Assembly: GCF_014203645.1 (NCBI RefSeq)
Contig: NZ_JACHJL010000006.1
Coordinates: forward strand, 310,001 to 374,000
Direction of reading: 5' to 3'
DNA: 64,000 nt
DNA from: Streptomyces zagrosensis
Lineage (GTDB): Bacteria > Actinomycetota > Actinomycetes > Streptomycetales > Streptomycetaceae
Notes under the pieces: model-generated
Told to the model about the DNA's origin: nothing
Seen by the model: the letters and a program-made list of their open reading frames with translations, nothing else
The model's database searches: none
Translations under genes and position numbers: made by a program
In this document: positions 1 to 8,533 of the stretch, one piece after another
Layout of the letters: each line of letters starts with the position of its first letter
Position numbering within the stretch: position 1 is the stretch's first letter

Positions 1-2
1 AG

Positions 3-758
3 GACGCCCCCAAGGATCGGAAGAACGCGAAGCGGGGGCAGCGAGGGGCAGCGCAGGACACGGCCGACTCCACCTTGGAGCTCGGCGAGGGCGTCGCTGG
101 GGACACGTCGGACGGCGAAGCGGGGGCCGATGGCGCGGAGCGGAGACCGCCGCTGGCTGTGCTCGACGTGGCCGAACAGCTCACCAAGGGCGCGCTCGCA
201 GGGCTGCGTGTCGAGGTGCTGCACGGGCGAATGCACCCCGATGACAAGGACACGGTGATGCGCCGATTCACCGCTGGCGAGGTGGATGTGCTGGTGGCGA
301 CGACGGTGATCGAGGTCGGGGTCAACGTGCCCAATGCCACGGTCATGGTGATCCTGGACGCGGACCGGTTCGGCGTTTCCCAGCTGCACCAGTTGCGAGG
401 ACGCGTTGGCCGTGGCTCGGCCCCCGGGCTGTGCCTGTTGGTCACCGACATGCCTGAGGCGAGCCCCGCGCGGGCCCGGCTGGGCGCAGTCGCCGCCACG
501 CTGGACGGCTTTGAGCTGTCTCGCATCGACTTGGAGCAGCGGCGCGAGGGCGACGTCTTGGGCCAAGCGCAGTCCGGCGTCCGCTCCAGCCTTCGGATGC
601 TCACCGTCATCGACGACGAGGAGATCATTGCCGCAGCCCGCGAGGAGGCCGTCGCAATCGTCGCGGCCGACCCGGAGCTAGCGGGGCTACCCGCGCTGCG
701 CACGGCGCTCGACGCTCTGCTGGACGCCGAGCGTGAGCAGTACCTGGACAAGGGCTGA
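3..758 (+). CDS. recG: ATP-dependent DNA helicase RecG, C-terminal part (5' truncated by window)
   Basis: The reading frame is open to the left edge, so only the last ~251 residues are visible. RecG remodels stalled replication forks and Holliday junctions. Visible are the C-terminal half of the SF2 helicase core, with V-L-H-G-R-M (motif IV region), V-A-T-T-V-I-E-V-G-V (motif V) and Q-L-R-G-R-V-G-R-G (motif VI), then the wedge-proximal C-terminus ending at TGA 756-758. A charged, glycine-rich loop (about positions 3-150, K/R/G then D/G/E/A rich) precedes the conserved segment beginning P-L-A-V-L-D-V-A; streptomycete RecG proteins commonly have a variable insert here. The first in-frame start (75) is internal to the gene. 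Confidence 0.93.
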   Translation, partial: DAPKDRKNAKRGQRGAAQDTADSTLELGEGVAGDTSDGEAGADGAERRPPLAVLDVAEQLTKGALAGLRVEVLHGRMHPDDKDTVMRRFTAGEVDVLVATTVIEVGVNVPNATVMVILDADRFGVSQLHQLRGRVGRGSAPGLCLLVTDMPEASPARARLGAVAATLDGFELSRIDLEQRREGDVLGQAQSGVRSSLRMLTVIDDEEIIAAAREEAVAIVAADPELAGLPALRTALDALLDAEREQYLDKG

Positions 759-1413
759 TCGAGTACCTGGGAAAGAGCCGAGCCCATCCCCTGCCCAGCC
801 GTCCGGGTCGGCCTTCTAACGGTCGAACCTGGCGCCGCCAGTGGCATCCGGCCCCACGCCACGGCTGCCCCGACCGGTCGTATCCGCACCGGGCAGATCG
901 TCCGCTCCTGCTGGTCGCACCTCCGCCAGCGGTCGATTTCGTACGACGGCGACGTCCGGGCCCCCGGGAACACTTGTGCGGCCAGCTCACACTCCTTTGC
1001 CCTGGGGCGGTCAGCACCGTCAGCGCCGCCAGCATCCGCCGCGGCGCATGATCCTGTCGGAGCACGGAGCACGGAGCACGGAGCACGGAGCACGGAGCAC
1101 GGAGCACGGAGCACGGAGCACGGAGCACGGAGCACGGAGCACGGAGCACAGAGCACAGAGCACAGAGCACAGAGCACAGAGCACAGAGCACAGAGCACAG
1201 AGCACAGAGCACAGAGCACAGAGCACGGAGCACAGAGCGTGCGGAGCCGCGACGGCGCCTACGAGGCACGGAGCACGGAGCACGGAGCGGCACTGAGCCT
1301 CCCCGGTGCGGGTAGGTGCGGTCGCGGAGTCGCGATCGAAGCGACGTCATATCGTGGGGTAACGGTGGCCGCCTCGGGCCGCCGTTCCCACCACCACGAA
1401 GGGCCGACCACAG
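759..1413. other. recG-rsmD intergenic region dominated by a heptad repeat array
   Basis: About 655 bp with no credible gene. The centre is the 26-unit GGAGCAC/AGAGCAC array (1059-1240). It is followed by a unique 24-bp segment and a short second run of about three units (roughly 1265-1290). Apparent ORFs on both strands exist only because the heptad is stop-free in all six frames. The final ~120 bp before rsmD is ordinary sequence and probably holds its promoter, but I see no clear -10/-35 pair. Confidence 0.75.
1059..1240 (+). repeat. Heptad tandem array A1 (26 x 7 bp)
   Basis: Counted directly: 13 perfect GGAGCAC units (1059-1149), 11 AGAGCAC units (1150-1226), one GGAGCAC (1227-1233) and a terminal AGAGCGT (1234-1240). 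The clean block structure, one variant amplified next to the other, is what replication slippage or unequal exchange of a single mutated unit would give. The flank at 1236-1274 is identical to 61291-61329. Confidence 0.97.
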
Positions 1414-2016
1414 ATGACCCGCGTGATCGCCGGAGCCGCCGGCGGGCGCCGTCTCGCCGTACCGCCTGGCACCGGCACCCGACCGACCTCGGACCGAGCA
1501 CGCGAGGGCCTGTTCTCCACCTGGGAATCGCTACTCGGCTCGATGAACGGGGCGCGGGTGCTCGATCTGTACGGCGGCTCTGGCGCCGTAGGCCTGGAGG
1601 CACTGTCCCGGGGAGCGGGGCACGCGCTACTGGTGGAGGCCGACCCGCGCGCCGCCCGGGTGATACGCGAGAACGTACGGACGCTCGGTCTGCCGGGCGC
1701 CGAGGTACGGCCGGGCAAAGCGGAACAAGTGATTGCGGGCGCGGCTCCGGAACACCCGTACGACGTGGTTTTTCTGGACCCGCCGTACGCCGTCACCGAC
1801 GACGATCTGCGGGAGATTCTGCTCACACTCTGGGGCAATGGCTGGCTCGCGTCACAGGCGCTGGTCACCGTGGAGCGGAGCACCAGGGGCGGCGAGTTCC
1901 GGTGGCCGACCGGTTTCGAGGGGCTGCGAGCCCGTCGCTACGGGGAGGGCACGCTTTGGTACGGTCGCGCCGCTTCACGCAGCACCGCCACGACGACACA
2001 CCACAGCGCGTCATGA
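1414..2016 (+). CDS. rsmD: 16S rRNA (guanine(966)-N2)-methyltransferase RsmD
   Basis: 200 residues. RsmD methylates G966 of 16S rRNA in the small ribosomal subunit using SAM. The Rossmann-type SAM motif L-D-L-Y-G-G-S-G-A-V-G-L-E-A-L lies at about residues 49-63, and the N2-methyltransferase catalytic D-P-P-Y is at residues 122-125, followed by the usual C-terminal strand. Length is normal for the family (~190-200). The ATG at 1414 starts M-T-R-V-I-A-G, the typical N-terminus. The stop overlaps the upstream candidate start of coaD in an ATGA (2013-2016), so the two are probably cotranscribed. Confidence 0.93.
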   Translation: MTRVIAGAAGGRRLAVPPGTGTRPTSDRAREGLFSTWESLLGSMNGARVLDLYGGSGAVGLEALSRGAGHALLVEADPRAARVIRENVRTLGLPGAEVRPGKAEQVIAGAAPEHPYDVVFLDPPYAVTDDDLREILLTLWGNGWLASQALVTVERSTRGGEFRWPTGFEGLRARRYGEGTLWYGRAASRSTATTTHHSAS

Positions 2017-2042
2017 CCGCACTGGAGAGCGAGGAACCACTC

Positions 2043-2522
2043 TTGCGTCGCGCCGTCTGTCCGGGGTCATTCGATCCCGTCACCAATGGACACCTCGACA
2101 TCATCGCCCGCGCCTCGAAGCTGTACGACGTCGTGCACGTCGCCGTGATGATCAACAAGTCCAAGCAGGGACTCTTCTCCGTCGAAGAGCGGCTCGACCT
2201 CCTGCGTGAGACCACCGCCGAGTACGGAAATGTCGAGGTGGAGTCGTTCCATGGGCTCCTCGTTGACTTCTGCAAGCAGCGCGACATCCCCGCCATCGTC
2301 AAGGGCCTGCGCGCGGTCAGCGACTTCGACTACGAGCTTCAGATGGCCCAGATGAACAACGGCCTGTCCGGTGTGGAGACGTTGTTCGTGCCCACTAACC
2401 CCACCTACAGCTTTCTCTCCTCCAGCCTGGTCAAGGAGGTTGCGGCGTGGGGAGGGGACGTCACCCACCTGGTGCCGCCGCTCGTGCTGCGACGTCTCAC
2501 TCAGCGGCTTGCCGAGCGCTGA
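2043..2522 (+). CDS. coaD: Pantetheine-phosphate adenylyltransferase (CoaD)
   Basis: Catalyses the penultimate step of CoA synthesis, transferring AMP from ATP to 4'-phosphopantetheine. The nucleotidyltransferase signature G-S-F-D-P-V-T-N-G-H is at residues 8-17, and the C-terminal S-S-S-L-V-K-E motif binds the ATP phosphates. I chose TTG 2043 because GAGGA at 2031-2035 is 7 nt upstream and the 159-residue product matches the family length. An ATG at 2013 overlaps the rsmD stop (ATGA) and would add 10 residues, so the start is not certain. It sits directly behind rsmD as in other actinobacteria. Confidence 0.93.
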   Translation: MRRAVCPGSFDPVTNGHLDIIARASKLYDVVHVAVMINKSKQGLFSVEERLDLLRETTAEYGNVEVESFHGLLVDFCKQRDIPAIVKGLRAVSDFDYELQMAQMNNGLSGVETLFVPTNPTYSFLSSSLVKEVAAWGGDVTHLVPPLVLRRLTQRLAER

Positions 2523-2620
2523 GCTGCTGACGGTTTGTCAGGAGGTGTCGGGCGGGAGCCCACTGCCCGTACAGTCGATCCCGTCCCGACCCTTCGGCCT
2601 AGAGAGTGCGAGCACCCAAG

Positions 2621-3874
2621 GTGGACGTGCAGAAGAAGCTCGACGAGATCGTCGGCACCGTCGGCAGCGCGAAGTCCATGCCCATGTCCGCCTCCTGCGT
2701 GGTGAACCGGGCCGAACTGCTCGCCCTGCTCGAAGAGCTACGAGCCGCGCTGCCCGGCTCTCTCGCCCAGGCCCGTGAGGTCATCGGCGACCGTGATCAA
2801 GTGGTCGAGGCCGCTCACCAGGAGGCCGAGCGGATCATCGAGTCCGCGCACGCCCGCCGTGGCGCGCTGATCTCCCAGACCGAGGTGGCCCGCCAGTCGC
2901 AGGAAGAGGCGGACCGCATCCTCGCCGAGGCGCGCCGTGAGGCGGAAGAGATCCGCGTCGAGGCCGACGACTACGTGGACAGCAAGCTGGCCAACTTCGA
3001 GGTCGTCCTCACCAAGACCATCGGCTCCGTTGACCGAGGCCGCGACAAGCTCCTCGGTCGGGGCCCCGCCGGCGCATACGGCGGCACCGACGAGACCGGC
3101 CAGGGCGATCAGGCACCCGAGCGCAGCGCCGACCCGGAAACGCTGCGCCATCGCGCAGACGAGTACGTGGACACCAAACTCGGCGCAGTGGCAGCCGTGC
3201 TCGCCAAGACTCTTGAAGCGGTCGGCCGGGGCAGACAGAAGCTGCTCGGCACGCAGGAGGACGAGCTGGGCGCCCATATGGCCGCTCAGGACGCCGCCGG
3301 GGCCGCCGGGCTCAGGACCAGCGACGACGACTACCTGGCCGACCTCGCCACCAGTCAGTACGCCGTAGAGCCACGCAGCAACCCGCCGATCCCCGCTCAG
3401 CAGCCCCCGATGCCACAGCAGCAACCGATGCTGCCGCAGCAGCCGCCCGCCCCGCCCGAGGTGCCGGCTCAGCCGGAGTACGCGGACTACTACGCCGCGA
3501 CTAGTTATCAGCAGGACGCCACGGCCGGCTATCAACAGGACGCGTACGGCTATCAGCAGCAGTACGCCCAGCCGGACCCGTACCCGTCCCAGCCGCACCA
3601 CGGCTATCAGCAGCAGGCTGCCGCAACACCGCAACCCACCGGGGACTACGGCTGGCAGCAGCCGCAGCAGGGTTACGACCCGCACACGGGCTACCCGGAG
3701 CCCCAAGCACTGGGCGGGCACCACGACCAGCAGCACCCACAGCACCACCAAGATCACCAACAGCAGCCGCACCAGCACCATGCGGCGGGCGCGCCGGCAC
3801 TGGACGAGACGAGCCTCTTCGACACCAGCATGATCAATCTCGACGAGCTCCGGCAGTACGAGCAGGGCCGCTGA
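2621..3874 (+). CDS. DivIVA/F0F1-b-like coiled-coil cell division protein with Q/Y/H-rich tail
   Basis: 417 residues, cytosolic. The N-terminal ~210 residues are strongly helical: an alanine/glutamate/arginine coiled coil (about residues 40-115) followed by two related repeats, D-D-Y-V-D-S-K-L...V-D-R-G-R-D-K-L-L-G (from ~116) and D-E-Y-V-D-T-K-L...V-G-R-G-R-Q-K-L-L-G (from ~181). The conserved opening V-D-V-Q-K-K-L-D-E-I-V is shared by the actinobacterial family usually annotated as cell division initiation protein. GTG 2621 gives exactly that N-terminus; GTG 2606 is an alternative. The last ~170 residues are low complexity: P/Q-rich, then repeated Y-Q-Q, then H/Q-rich, ending in a conserved-looking D-E-L-R-Q-Y-E. 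Exact function is unproven. Confidence 0.8.
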   Translation: MDVQKKLDEIVGTVGSAKSMPMSASCVVNRAELLALLEELRAALPGSLAQAREVIGDRDQVVEAAHQEAERIIESAHARRGALISQTEVARQSQEEADRILAEARREAEEIRVEADDYVDSKLANFEVVLTKTIGSVDRGRDKLLGRGPAGAYGGTDETGQGDQAPERSADPETLRHRADEYVDTKLGAVAAVLAKTLEAVGRGRQKLLGTQEDELGAHMAAQDAAGAAGLRTSDDDYLADLATSQYAVEPRSNPPIPAQQPPMPQQQPMLPQQPPAPPEVPAQPEYADYYAATSYQQDATAGYQQDAYGYQQQYAQPDPYPSQPHHGYQQQAAATPQPTGDYGWQQPQQGYDPHTGYPEPQALGGHHDQQHPQHHQDHQQQPHQHHAAGAPALDETSLFDTSMINLDELRQYEQGR

Positions 3875-4389
3875 ACGCCGGCGACCCAGGCGGCGCCTCG
3901 CCCCTTGAGCAGGCCCGTTCCCGGAGCGCCGCACGGCCGCCCTCGAAGCGACCGGAGGCCGGAGCTCCCGCGCCCTTGCGACCCGGGCGCCTGCCTCGTG
4001 CCCCGCGCCCCGTGTGCGCCGCCTCAGCCCCGTGCTCCACACGGCAGGCTGTGAGCTGTTTGCGCCCCGGAGCGCGCGGTTGGCCCTGCGCACGCCCCGG
4101 AGCGCACGGCAGGGATCGTAGGCGGCATAGAGGGGCGTACGAATTAGGGTGGCTCTCCGGGCAGGTGCTGCCGATGAGGCTCGGGGTGACAGACGGGCGC
4201 GTACGCACATGTACGCCGGCGTCGTGTAGCCCCCCGAGCAGCCCCGTGTAGGACCCGGTCGGGCAGACTGGTGGGCTGTCTGGGCGCGGATTGGGCCTAC
4301 AGCGGCCCGTCCAGTATCGTGGCTCTTCGGCCGCACGTACATCTGCGGCTTCGGCTGCCCAATTCGTACACGTTACGAGGAGGCCGCCC
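3875..4389. other. Gap before the DUF177-rpmF-rnc block, with inverse-orientation heptad-like sequence
   Basis: About 515 bp without a supported gene. Positions ~3990-4110 contain degenerate reverse-orientation heptads (GTGCCCC, GCGCCCC and GTGCTCC strings) next to GGAGCGCACGG-like forward ones. The last 80 bp, ending in GAGGAGG at 4377-4383, is the leader of the DUF177 gene. No clear promoter hexamers were identified. Confidence 0.5.
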
Positions 4390-5043
4390 GTGCCGCAGCG
4401 TAGAAAGCAGGAAGCCCTGAACGCCCGTCTCGACCACCGATCCCCGCTCGTGTTCGATACACGAGAGCTGGGGCGGCGACCCGGTGCGCTCAAGCGGCTT
4501 ACCCGCTCGATCGATGCTCCCGTTGATCTCGGTATCGAGATGATCGGGGTGCGGAAGGGTGCGGCCGTAGAGCTCGACCTCCGGCTGGAGTCGGTCATGG
4601 AAGGGGTGCTTGTCACAGGCACCGCCCGTGCGCCGCTCACAGGGGAGTGCGTAAGGTGTCTGGAGCCGCTTAGGCGTGAGCTTGCAGCGGACTTCCAGGA
4701 GATGTACTCCTACTCTGACGCCGACGACCGGAGCCGCGTAGCGGATACCGGCGACGACGCCGAGGAGGAGGACACTCTCTTCCTTGAGGACGACTTGTTC
4801 GACCTTGAACCCGTGCTGCGGGACGCGGTAGTGCTGGCACTGCCGTTGCAGCCGGTGTGCCGGGAGGACTGTCCTGGCCTGTGCCCCGAATGCGGAGCAC
4901 GGTTGGCGGACGACCCGGACCACCATCACCAAGAAGCCGTCGATATTCGTTGGGCGGCATTGCAAGGCCTCGCTGAGACCGTCCAGGACGGCGAGAAGGA
5001 CAACGCACCTCGCGATAGCGGGGACGACCCACAGGAGAAGTAG
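4390..5043 (+). CDS. DUF177 (YceD-like) protein upstream of rpmF
   Basis: 217 residues. DUF177 proteins are found next to rpmF across bacteria and are linked genetically to 23S rRNA processing or large-subunit assembly; the biochemical role is not settled. GTG 4390 is preceded by a strong GAGGAGG at 4377-4383. The conserved block [14 protein letters not shown] is near the N-terminus. A Cys pattern [13 protein letters not shown] near residues 157-169 looks like a metal-binding knuckle. An acidic stretch (D/E rich) separates the two halves. Only 2 nt separate its stop from the rpmF GTG, so the two are translationally coupled. Confidence 0.88.
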   Translation: MPQRRKQEALNARLDHRSPLVFDTRELGRRPGALKRLTRSIDAPVDLGIEMIGVRKGAAVELDLRLESVMEGVLVTGTARAPLTGECVRCLEPLRRELAADFQEMYSYSDADDRSRVADTGDDAEEEDTLFLEDDLFDLEPVLRDAVVLALPLQPVCREDCPGLCPECGARLADDPDHHHQEAVDIRWAALQGLAETVQDGEKDNAPRDSGDDPQEK

Positions 5044-5045
5044 CC

Positions 5046-5219
5046 GTGGCTGTTCCGAAGCGGAAGATGTCGCGCAGCAACACGCGCCACCGCCGGTCGC
5101 AGTGGAAGGCTGCGGTCCCCACCCTGGTGGCGTGCGAGCGCTGCCACGAGCCGAAGCTACAGCACATCGTGTGCCCGAGCTGCGGCACCTACAACCGCCG
5201 CCAGGTCCTCGAGGTCTGA
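5046..5219 (+). CDS. rpmF: 50S ribosomal protein L32
   Basis: 57 residues from GTG 5046 to TGA 5217-5219. The start [17 protein letters not shown] is the canonical L32 N-terminus. Two C-x-x-C pairs (C-E-R-C and C-P-S-C) form the zinc ribbon, so this is the zinc-binding form of L32 rather than the cysteine-free paralogue some streptomycetes use under zinc limitation. It lies 2 nt after DUF177 and 7 nt before rnc, forming an operon for ribosome assembly and RNA processing. Confidence 0.97.
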   Translation: MAVPKRKMSRSNTRHRRSQWKAAVPTLVACERCHEPKLQHIVCPSCGTYNRRQVLEV

Positions 5220-5226
5220 TCGGCGG

Positions 5227-6213
5227 GTGACAGGCTCCATGTCAGACGCCAAGACGCCGCTCCGCAAGCGCGGGGATGATGTATCGGCGAAGGCGGACAC
5301 GGCCTCGTCTCATATCGTTCTGGAAGGGCGGCTCGGGTATCACCTTGAGTCCGCCCTTCTGGTGCGTGCGCTCACGCACCGCTCCTTCGCGTACGAGAAC
5401 GGCGGGTTGCCCACCAATGAGCGGTTGGAGTTCCTCGGGGACTCGGTGCTCGGCCTGGTGGTCACCGACACGCTGTACCGAATCCACCCCGACCTGCCCG
5501 AAGGCCAACTGGCCAAGTTGCGGGCCGCGGTGGTCAACTCACGTGCGCTCGCTGAGGTGGGGCGTGGCCTGGAACTCGGCGCGTTCGTCCGGCTTGGCCG
5601 GGGTGAAGAGGGCACGGGCGGTAGAGACAAGGCATCGATTCTGGCCGACACGCTGGAGGCGGTGATCGGCGCGGTCTATCTAGATCAGGGTCTCGAAGCC
5701 GCCGCCGAACTGGTGCACCGGCTCTTCGACCCGCTGATCGAGCGTTCCTCGAACCTCGGCGCGGGCCTGGACTGGAAGACGAGTCTTCAGGAGTTGACGG
5801 CTACCGAGGGGCTCGGCGTACCCGAATATCTGGTCACCGAGACGGGCCCCGACCACGAAAAGGTCTTCACGGCTGCCGCTCGCGTCGGTGGTGTCGCGTA
5901 CGGCACCGGCACCGGCCGCAGCAAGAAGGAAGCGGAACAGCAGGCGGCCGAGGCCGCCTGGCGGGAGATCCGCGCGGCGGCCGATCAGGCCGCCGCCACT
6001 GCAGCAGCCGAGCGCGAAGCGGTTGCTGACGGCTCCCTTGCCGCCGACGTGACTACGGACGCCGCAACCGCTGACGCCGCAACCGCCGACGCCGTAGCCG
6101 CCGACGGTGGGACGATGCACGGTGCGCTCACGGACGAGGCGTCCGCCGATCAAACGGTCGCTTCTCCGGCACCGTCTGTTACCGGCGGGGAGGCCGAGAC
6201 CACCTCGCGATGA
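5227..6213 (+). CDS. rnc: Ribonuclease III
   Basis: 328 residues. Cleaves double-stranded RNA in rRNA maturation and, in streptomycetes (the absB locus), globally influences antibiotic production. The RNase III signature [12 protein letters not shown] is followed by [16 protein letters not shown], which contains the catalytic acidic residues. A dsRBD with [15 protein letters not shown] covers about residues 185-255. The ~70-residue tail is A/D/T-rich with three imperfect repeats (D-A-A-T-A), longer than usual. GTG 5227 is taken; ATG 5239 (M-S-D-A) is a plausible alternative. A perfect hairpin terminator follows at 6269-6300. Confidence 0.94.
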   Translation: MTGSMSDAKTPLRKRGDDVSAKADTASSHIVLEGRLGYHLESALLVRALTHRSFAYENGGLPTNERLEFLGDSVLGLVVTDTLYRIHPDLPEGQLAKLRAAVVNSRALAEVGRGLELGAFVRLGRGEEGTGGRDKASILADTLEAVIGAVYLDQGLEAAAELVHRLFDPLIERSSNLGAGLDWKTSLQELTATEGLGVPEYLVTETGPDHEKVFTAAARVGGVAYGTGTGRSKKEAEQQAAEAAWREIRAAADQAAATAAAEREAVADGSLAADVTTDAATADAATADAVAADGGTMHGALTDEASADQTVASPAPSVTGGEAETTSR

Positions 6214-6268
6214 CAGCATGCGGTGCGGTGCCGGTGAGCACCGCGCCGTATGGGCACTCCTGAGCACG

Positions 6269-6300
6269 ACGGGCCCACCGGCCGACGCCGGTGGGCCCGT
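6269..6300 (+). terminator. Intrinsic-type hairpin after rnc
   Basis: Perfect 14-bp stem (6269-6282 with 6287-6300) and a CGAC tetraloop, 55 bp after the rnc stop. There is no long U-tract, as is usual in streptomycetes. It separates the rnc operon from mutM. Confidence 0.85.
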
Positions 6301-6401
6301 ACTCATCCATCCCGTACGTCCGAAACGCCTCGCATTCCGCCCAGCTCAGCCCGATCGTTGCCCGTCCCCGAGAGGCGGGGCCGACTTCCACGGAGGATCA
6401 C

Positions 6402-7568
6402 GTGCCGGAACTGCCCGAGGTCGAGGTCGTCCGCCGCGGGCTGGAGCGCTGGGTCACCGGCCGCACCATCGCGGAGGTCCAGGTCCTGCACCCCCGTGCA
6501 ATACGCCGCCATCTGGCTGGGCCGGCCGACTTCGCCGCCCAACTGGTGGGTCACCGCTTCGCCGCGGCATGTCGGCGAGGCAAGTACCTGTGGCTGCCGC
6601 TGGACGCGCCGGGCGCCAAAGGCGAAGCAGACCCGGAACTCCGCGTACGGGGGGAGTCCGAGGACGCCGACAGGGCGATGGGGCGCGGTGCACGGGGCGC
6701 GGTGCACGAGGCGACGGGGCATGGAGCACGGGCCGCGGGGCGCGGAGCCACGGAGCAAGGGGTGAGGAGCACGGAGTCCGAAACCGCCCTCACGGACGAC
6801 GGAGCACCGGGCACGGAGCGCGGGGCAGTGGATACGGGGCACGGAGCCACGGGGCCACTAGAACACAGCGGCGCCACGGGGCAGTCCGTACTCGGCCACC
6901 TCGGAATGAGCGGACAACTGCTGGTCCAACCGACCGGAACACCGGATGAGAAGCATCTGCGCATCCGCTTCCGCTTCGCCGATGCGACGGGAACCGAACT
7001 GCGCTTCGTTGATCAGCGCACCTTCGGCGGCCTCTCCCTCCACGACCAGTTGCCCGATGCCTTTGACGGACTGCCGGACGTCATCGGCCACATCGCACGC
7101 GACCCGTTGGACCCGGCCTTCGACGAGACGGCCTTCTACGCGGCGCTACGCCGGCGCCGTACCACCATCAAACGCGCCCTCCTTGACCAGTCACTCGTCA
7201 GCGGCGTGGGCAACATCTACGCGGACGAGGCGCTGTGGCGCGCCCGGCTGCACTTCGACCGGCCCACAGCTGGCCTCACCCGCACTCGCGCGACCGAGCT
7301 TTTGGGGCACATACGGGACGTGATGAATGCCGCACTAGCCGTCGGGGGCACCAGCTTCGACAGCCTGTACGTGAACGTCAACGGCGAATCCGGCTACTTC
7401 GACCGCTCGCTGGACGCGTACGGGCGCGAGGACGAGCCGTGCCGCCGCTGCGGAACGGCGATGCGGCGCAGCCCCTGGATGAATCGGTCCAGCTACTACT
7501 GCCCTCGTTGTCAGCGCCCGCCCCGCCTCACGGTGCCTCGTGCCCAGCGTTCGGGCCCAGTTCGGTGA
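6402..7568 (+). CDS. mutM: Formamidopyrimidine-DNA glycosylase with a ~90-residue heptad-repeat insertion
   Basis: 388 residues; Fpg/MutM excises 8-oxoguanine and ring-opened purines, with AP-lyase activity. GTG 6402 follows GGAGGA (6392-6397) and gives the essential P2-E3 N-terminus after Met removal. The catalytic lysine of R-G-K-Y-L-W is at residue 61. H2TH residues [11 protein letters not shown] and the four-cysteine C-terminal zinc finger (C-R-R-C ... C-P-R-C) are intact. Fpg is normally ~270-290 residues. The excess is at about residues 71-160, between K-Y-L-W-L-P-L-D and L-G-H-L-G-M-S-G-Q, composed of G-A-R-G, G-H-G-A-R and S-T-E-S units encoded by GGGGCAC/GGAGCAC-like DNA. The insert sits in a loop between strands, so the enzyme may well be active. 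Confidence 0.93.
   Translation: MPELPEVEVVRRGLERWVTGRTIAEVQVLHPRAIRRHLAGPADFAAQLVGHRFAAACRRGKYLWLPLDAPGAKGEADPELRVRGESEDADRAMGRGARGAVHEATGHGARAAGRGATEQGVRSTESETALTDDGAPGTERGAVDTGHGATGPLEHSGATGQSVLGHLGMSGQLLVQPTGTPDEKHLRIRFRFADATGTELRFVDQRTFGGLSLHDQLPDAFDGLPDVIGHIARDPLDPAFDETAFYAALRRRRTTIKRALLDQSLVSGVGNIYADEALWRARLHFDRPTAGLTRTRATELLGHIRDVMNAALAVGGTSFDSLYVNVNGESGYFDRSLDAYGREDEPCRRCGTAMRRSPWMNRSSYYCPRCQRPPRLTVPRAQRSGPVR
6671..6880 (+). repeat. Degenerate heptad-repeat block inside mutM
   Basis: Imperfect 7-bp units (GGGGCGC, GGGGCAC, GGAGCAC, GGAGCAA, GGAGCCA) in the + orientation and in frame with mutM. They encode the non-conserved insert at about residues 90-160. Less regular than the intergenic arrays, as expected if the insert is older or under selection to keep the frame. 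Confidence 0.8.
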
Positions 7569-7893
7569 CGTAGCCCGGCAGGCAGAGCGGGAGCCACCGT
7601 GCCCTTGGCAGCCGCGGGGCCTGGCATTTGGAGCTCGCCGTGGCCGGGATGCGCCCGAGGCGGTCGCGACCTGACGGGCGAGCGAGCGGGCTCGTTTCCA
7701 GTTGGTGGCTGGCGCGGTGCCACCGTGTCCCGGACGGACGGGCGCTGAGAGGCACCGCTCTCGGGCAGCAGCCATGCCAAGCAACCGGTGGGGGCGACCT
7801 GCCTGAGCGGTTCGCGCTGATCGGCCGGGGGCCGCGCCCTGCCCTGAACAGCCCAACGTGTTCCGTAAGGGAATAGCCAGTTAGCGTGCCTGT
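7569..7893. other. mutM-acyP intergenic region
   Basis: 325 bp. An 82-codon open frame (7628-7876) has no recognisable domain, no ribosome binding site and a composition like non-coding GC-rich DNA. I see no gene or clear terminator. The last ~50 bp, with GTAAGGGAATAG, presumably contains the acyP promoter. Confidence 0.5.
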
Positions 7894-8175
7894 ATGAACG
7901 AAAGTGTTCGACTTACCGCCTGGGTACGGGGCCGGGTACAAGGTGTCGGTTTCCGCTGGTACACGCGAGCCAACGCGCTGCGCATCGGTGAGTTGGCAGG
8001 CTTCGCCTCCAACCTGGAGGACGGCCGGGTCCAGGTGGTGGCCGAAGGGCCTAAAGTGGGCTGTGAGGAACTGCTGGCGTGGCTTCGCACTGGCGACACG
8101 CCCGGGCGGGTCGATGGGGTCACTGAGATCTGGGACACCCCGCGAGGTGGATACGACTCCTTCGAAATCCGCTGA
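7894..8175 (+). CDS. acyP: Acylphosphatase
   Basis: 93 residues, the standard length. Hydrolyses acyl-phosphates. The phosphate-binding signature G-R-V-Q-G-V-G-F-R (residues ~13-21) contains the catalytic arginine, and S-N-L-E-D-G-R-V (from ~39) contains the catalytic asparagine. The ferredoxin-like fold ends in the typical Y-D-S-F-E-I-R. Start ATG 7894. Presence of acyP between mutM and smc is conserved in streptomycetes. Confidence 0.95.
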   Translation: MNESVRLTAWVRGRVQGVGFRWYTRANALRIGELAGFASNLEDGRVQVVAEGPKVGCEELLAWLRTGDTPGRVDGVTEIWDTPRGGYDSFEIR

Positions 8176-8533
8176 CGGAAACGCCGATGCGCGGGTGCGC
8201 TCCGTGTGCCCCGGCCGTGCGCCCGGTAGAAACAGCCTGGTGGTTGCCAATACAGCGCGTCCGTGGAAGGCTGCGGCACTAAGGATGATCTCCACGCCCC
8301 GATGGGCTGCGAGAGTTGCTGCGCCGCATGGTTTGTTGCCGCGCCCTCTCGGCTGCCCTAGTGATACGGGGCGTGATCGTGTTGACCGTCAAACTTTTTG
8401 GTGAGACGCTGGAAACCCCGCGCACCTTAGCTGTTTGGCATTGACGACGGTAGTGATGGCAGACACCGCGGGTGCGAATCCCTCACGACCCACACCGCTC
8501 CGGTCGGTCACTCATTGTGGAGGACCATCCATC
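8176..8533. other. acyP to small coiled-coil gene intergenic region
   Basis: 358 bp. No gene seen. It includes a short palindrome TTGACCGTCAA (8382-8392) followed by a T-run, and a T-arm-like string near 8470-8495 that does not fold into a tRNA. The leader of the downstream gene ends in GGAGGA (8519-8524). Confidence 0.5.

Noticed and set aside
1059..1240. CRISPR-like appearance of the heptad array
   Set aside because: Units are contiguous 7-mers without spacers, and no cas gene is nearby.
841..1350. Long open frames on both strands over array A1 (E-H-G-A-R-S-T and V-L-R-A-P-C-S proteins)
   Set aside because: They exist only because the 7-bp repeat has no stop in any frame; there is no ribosome binding site, domain or conserved composition.
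1239..2042. Upstream extension of the coaD frame (427 codons in total)
   Set aside because: It overlaps rsmD in another frame and includes repeat DNA; CoaD proteins are ~159 residues.
2738..4342. 534-codon minus-strand frame opposite the DivIVA-like gene
   Set aside because: It is the antisense of a gene with clear coiled-coil family sequence; it shows no domain of its own.
7628..7876. 82-codon frame between mutM and acyP
   Set aside because: No ribosome binding site, no homology-like motif and non-coding composition.
8435..8500. tRNA-like T-arm (GGTGCGAATCCC) upstream of the small coiled-coil gene
   Set aside because: The T-stem pairs over only about 3 bp, and no acceptor, D or anticodon arm can be built around it.
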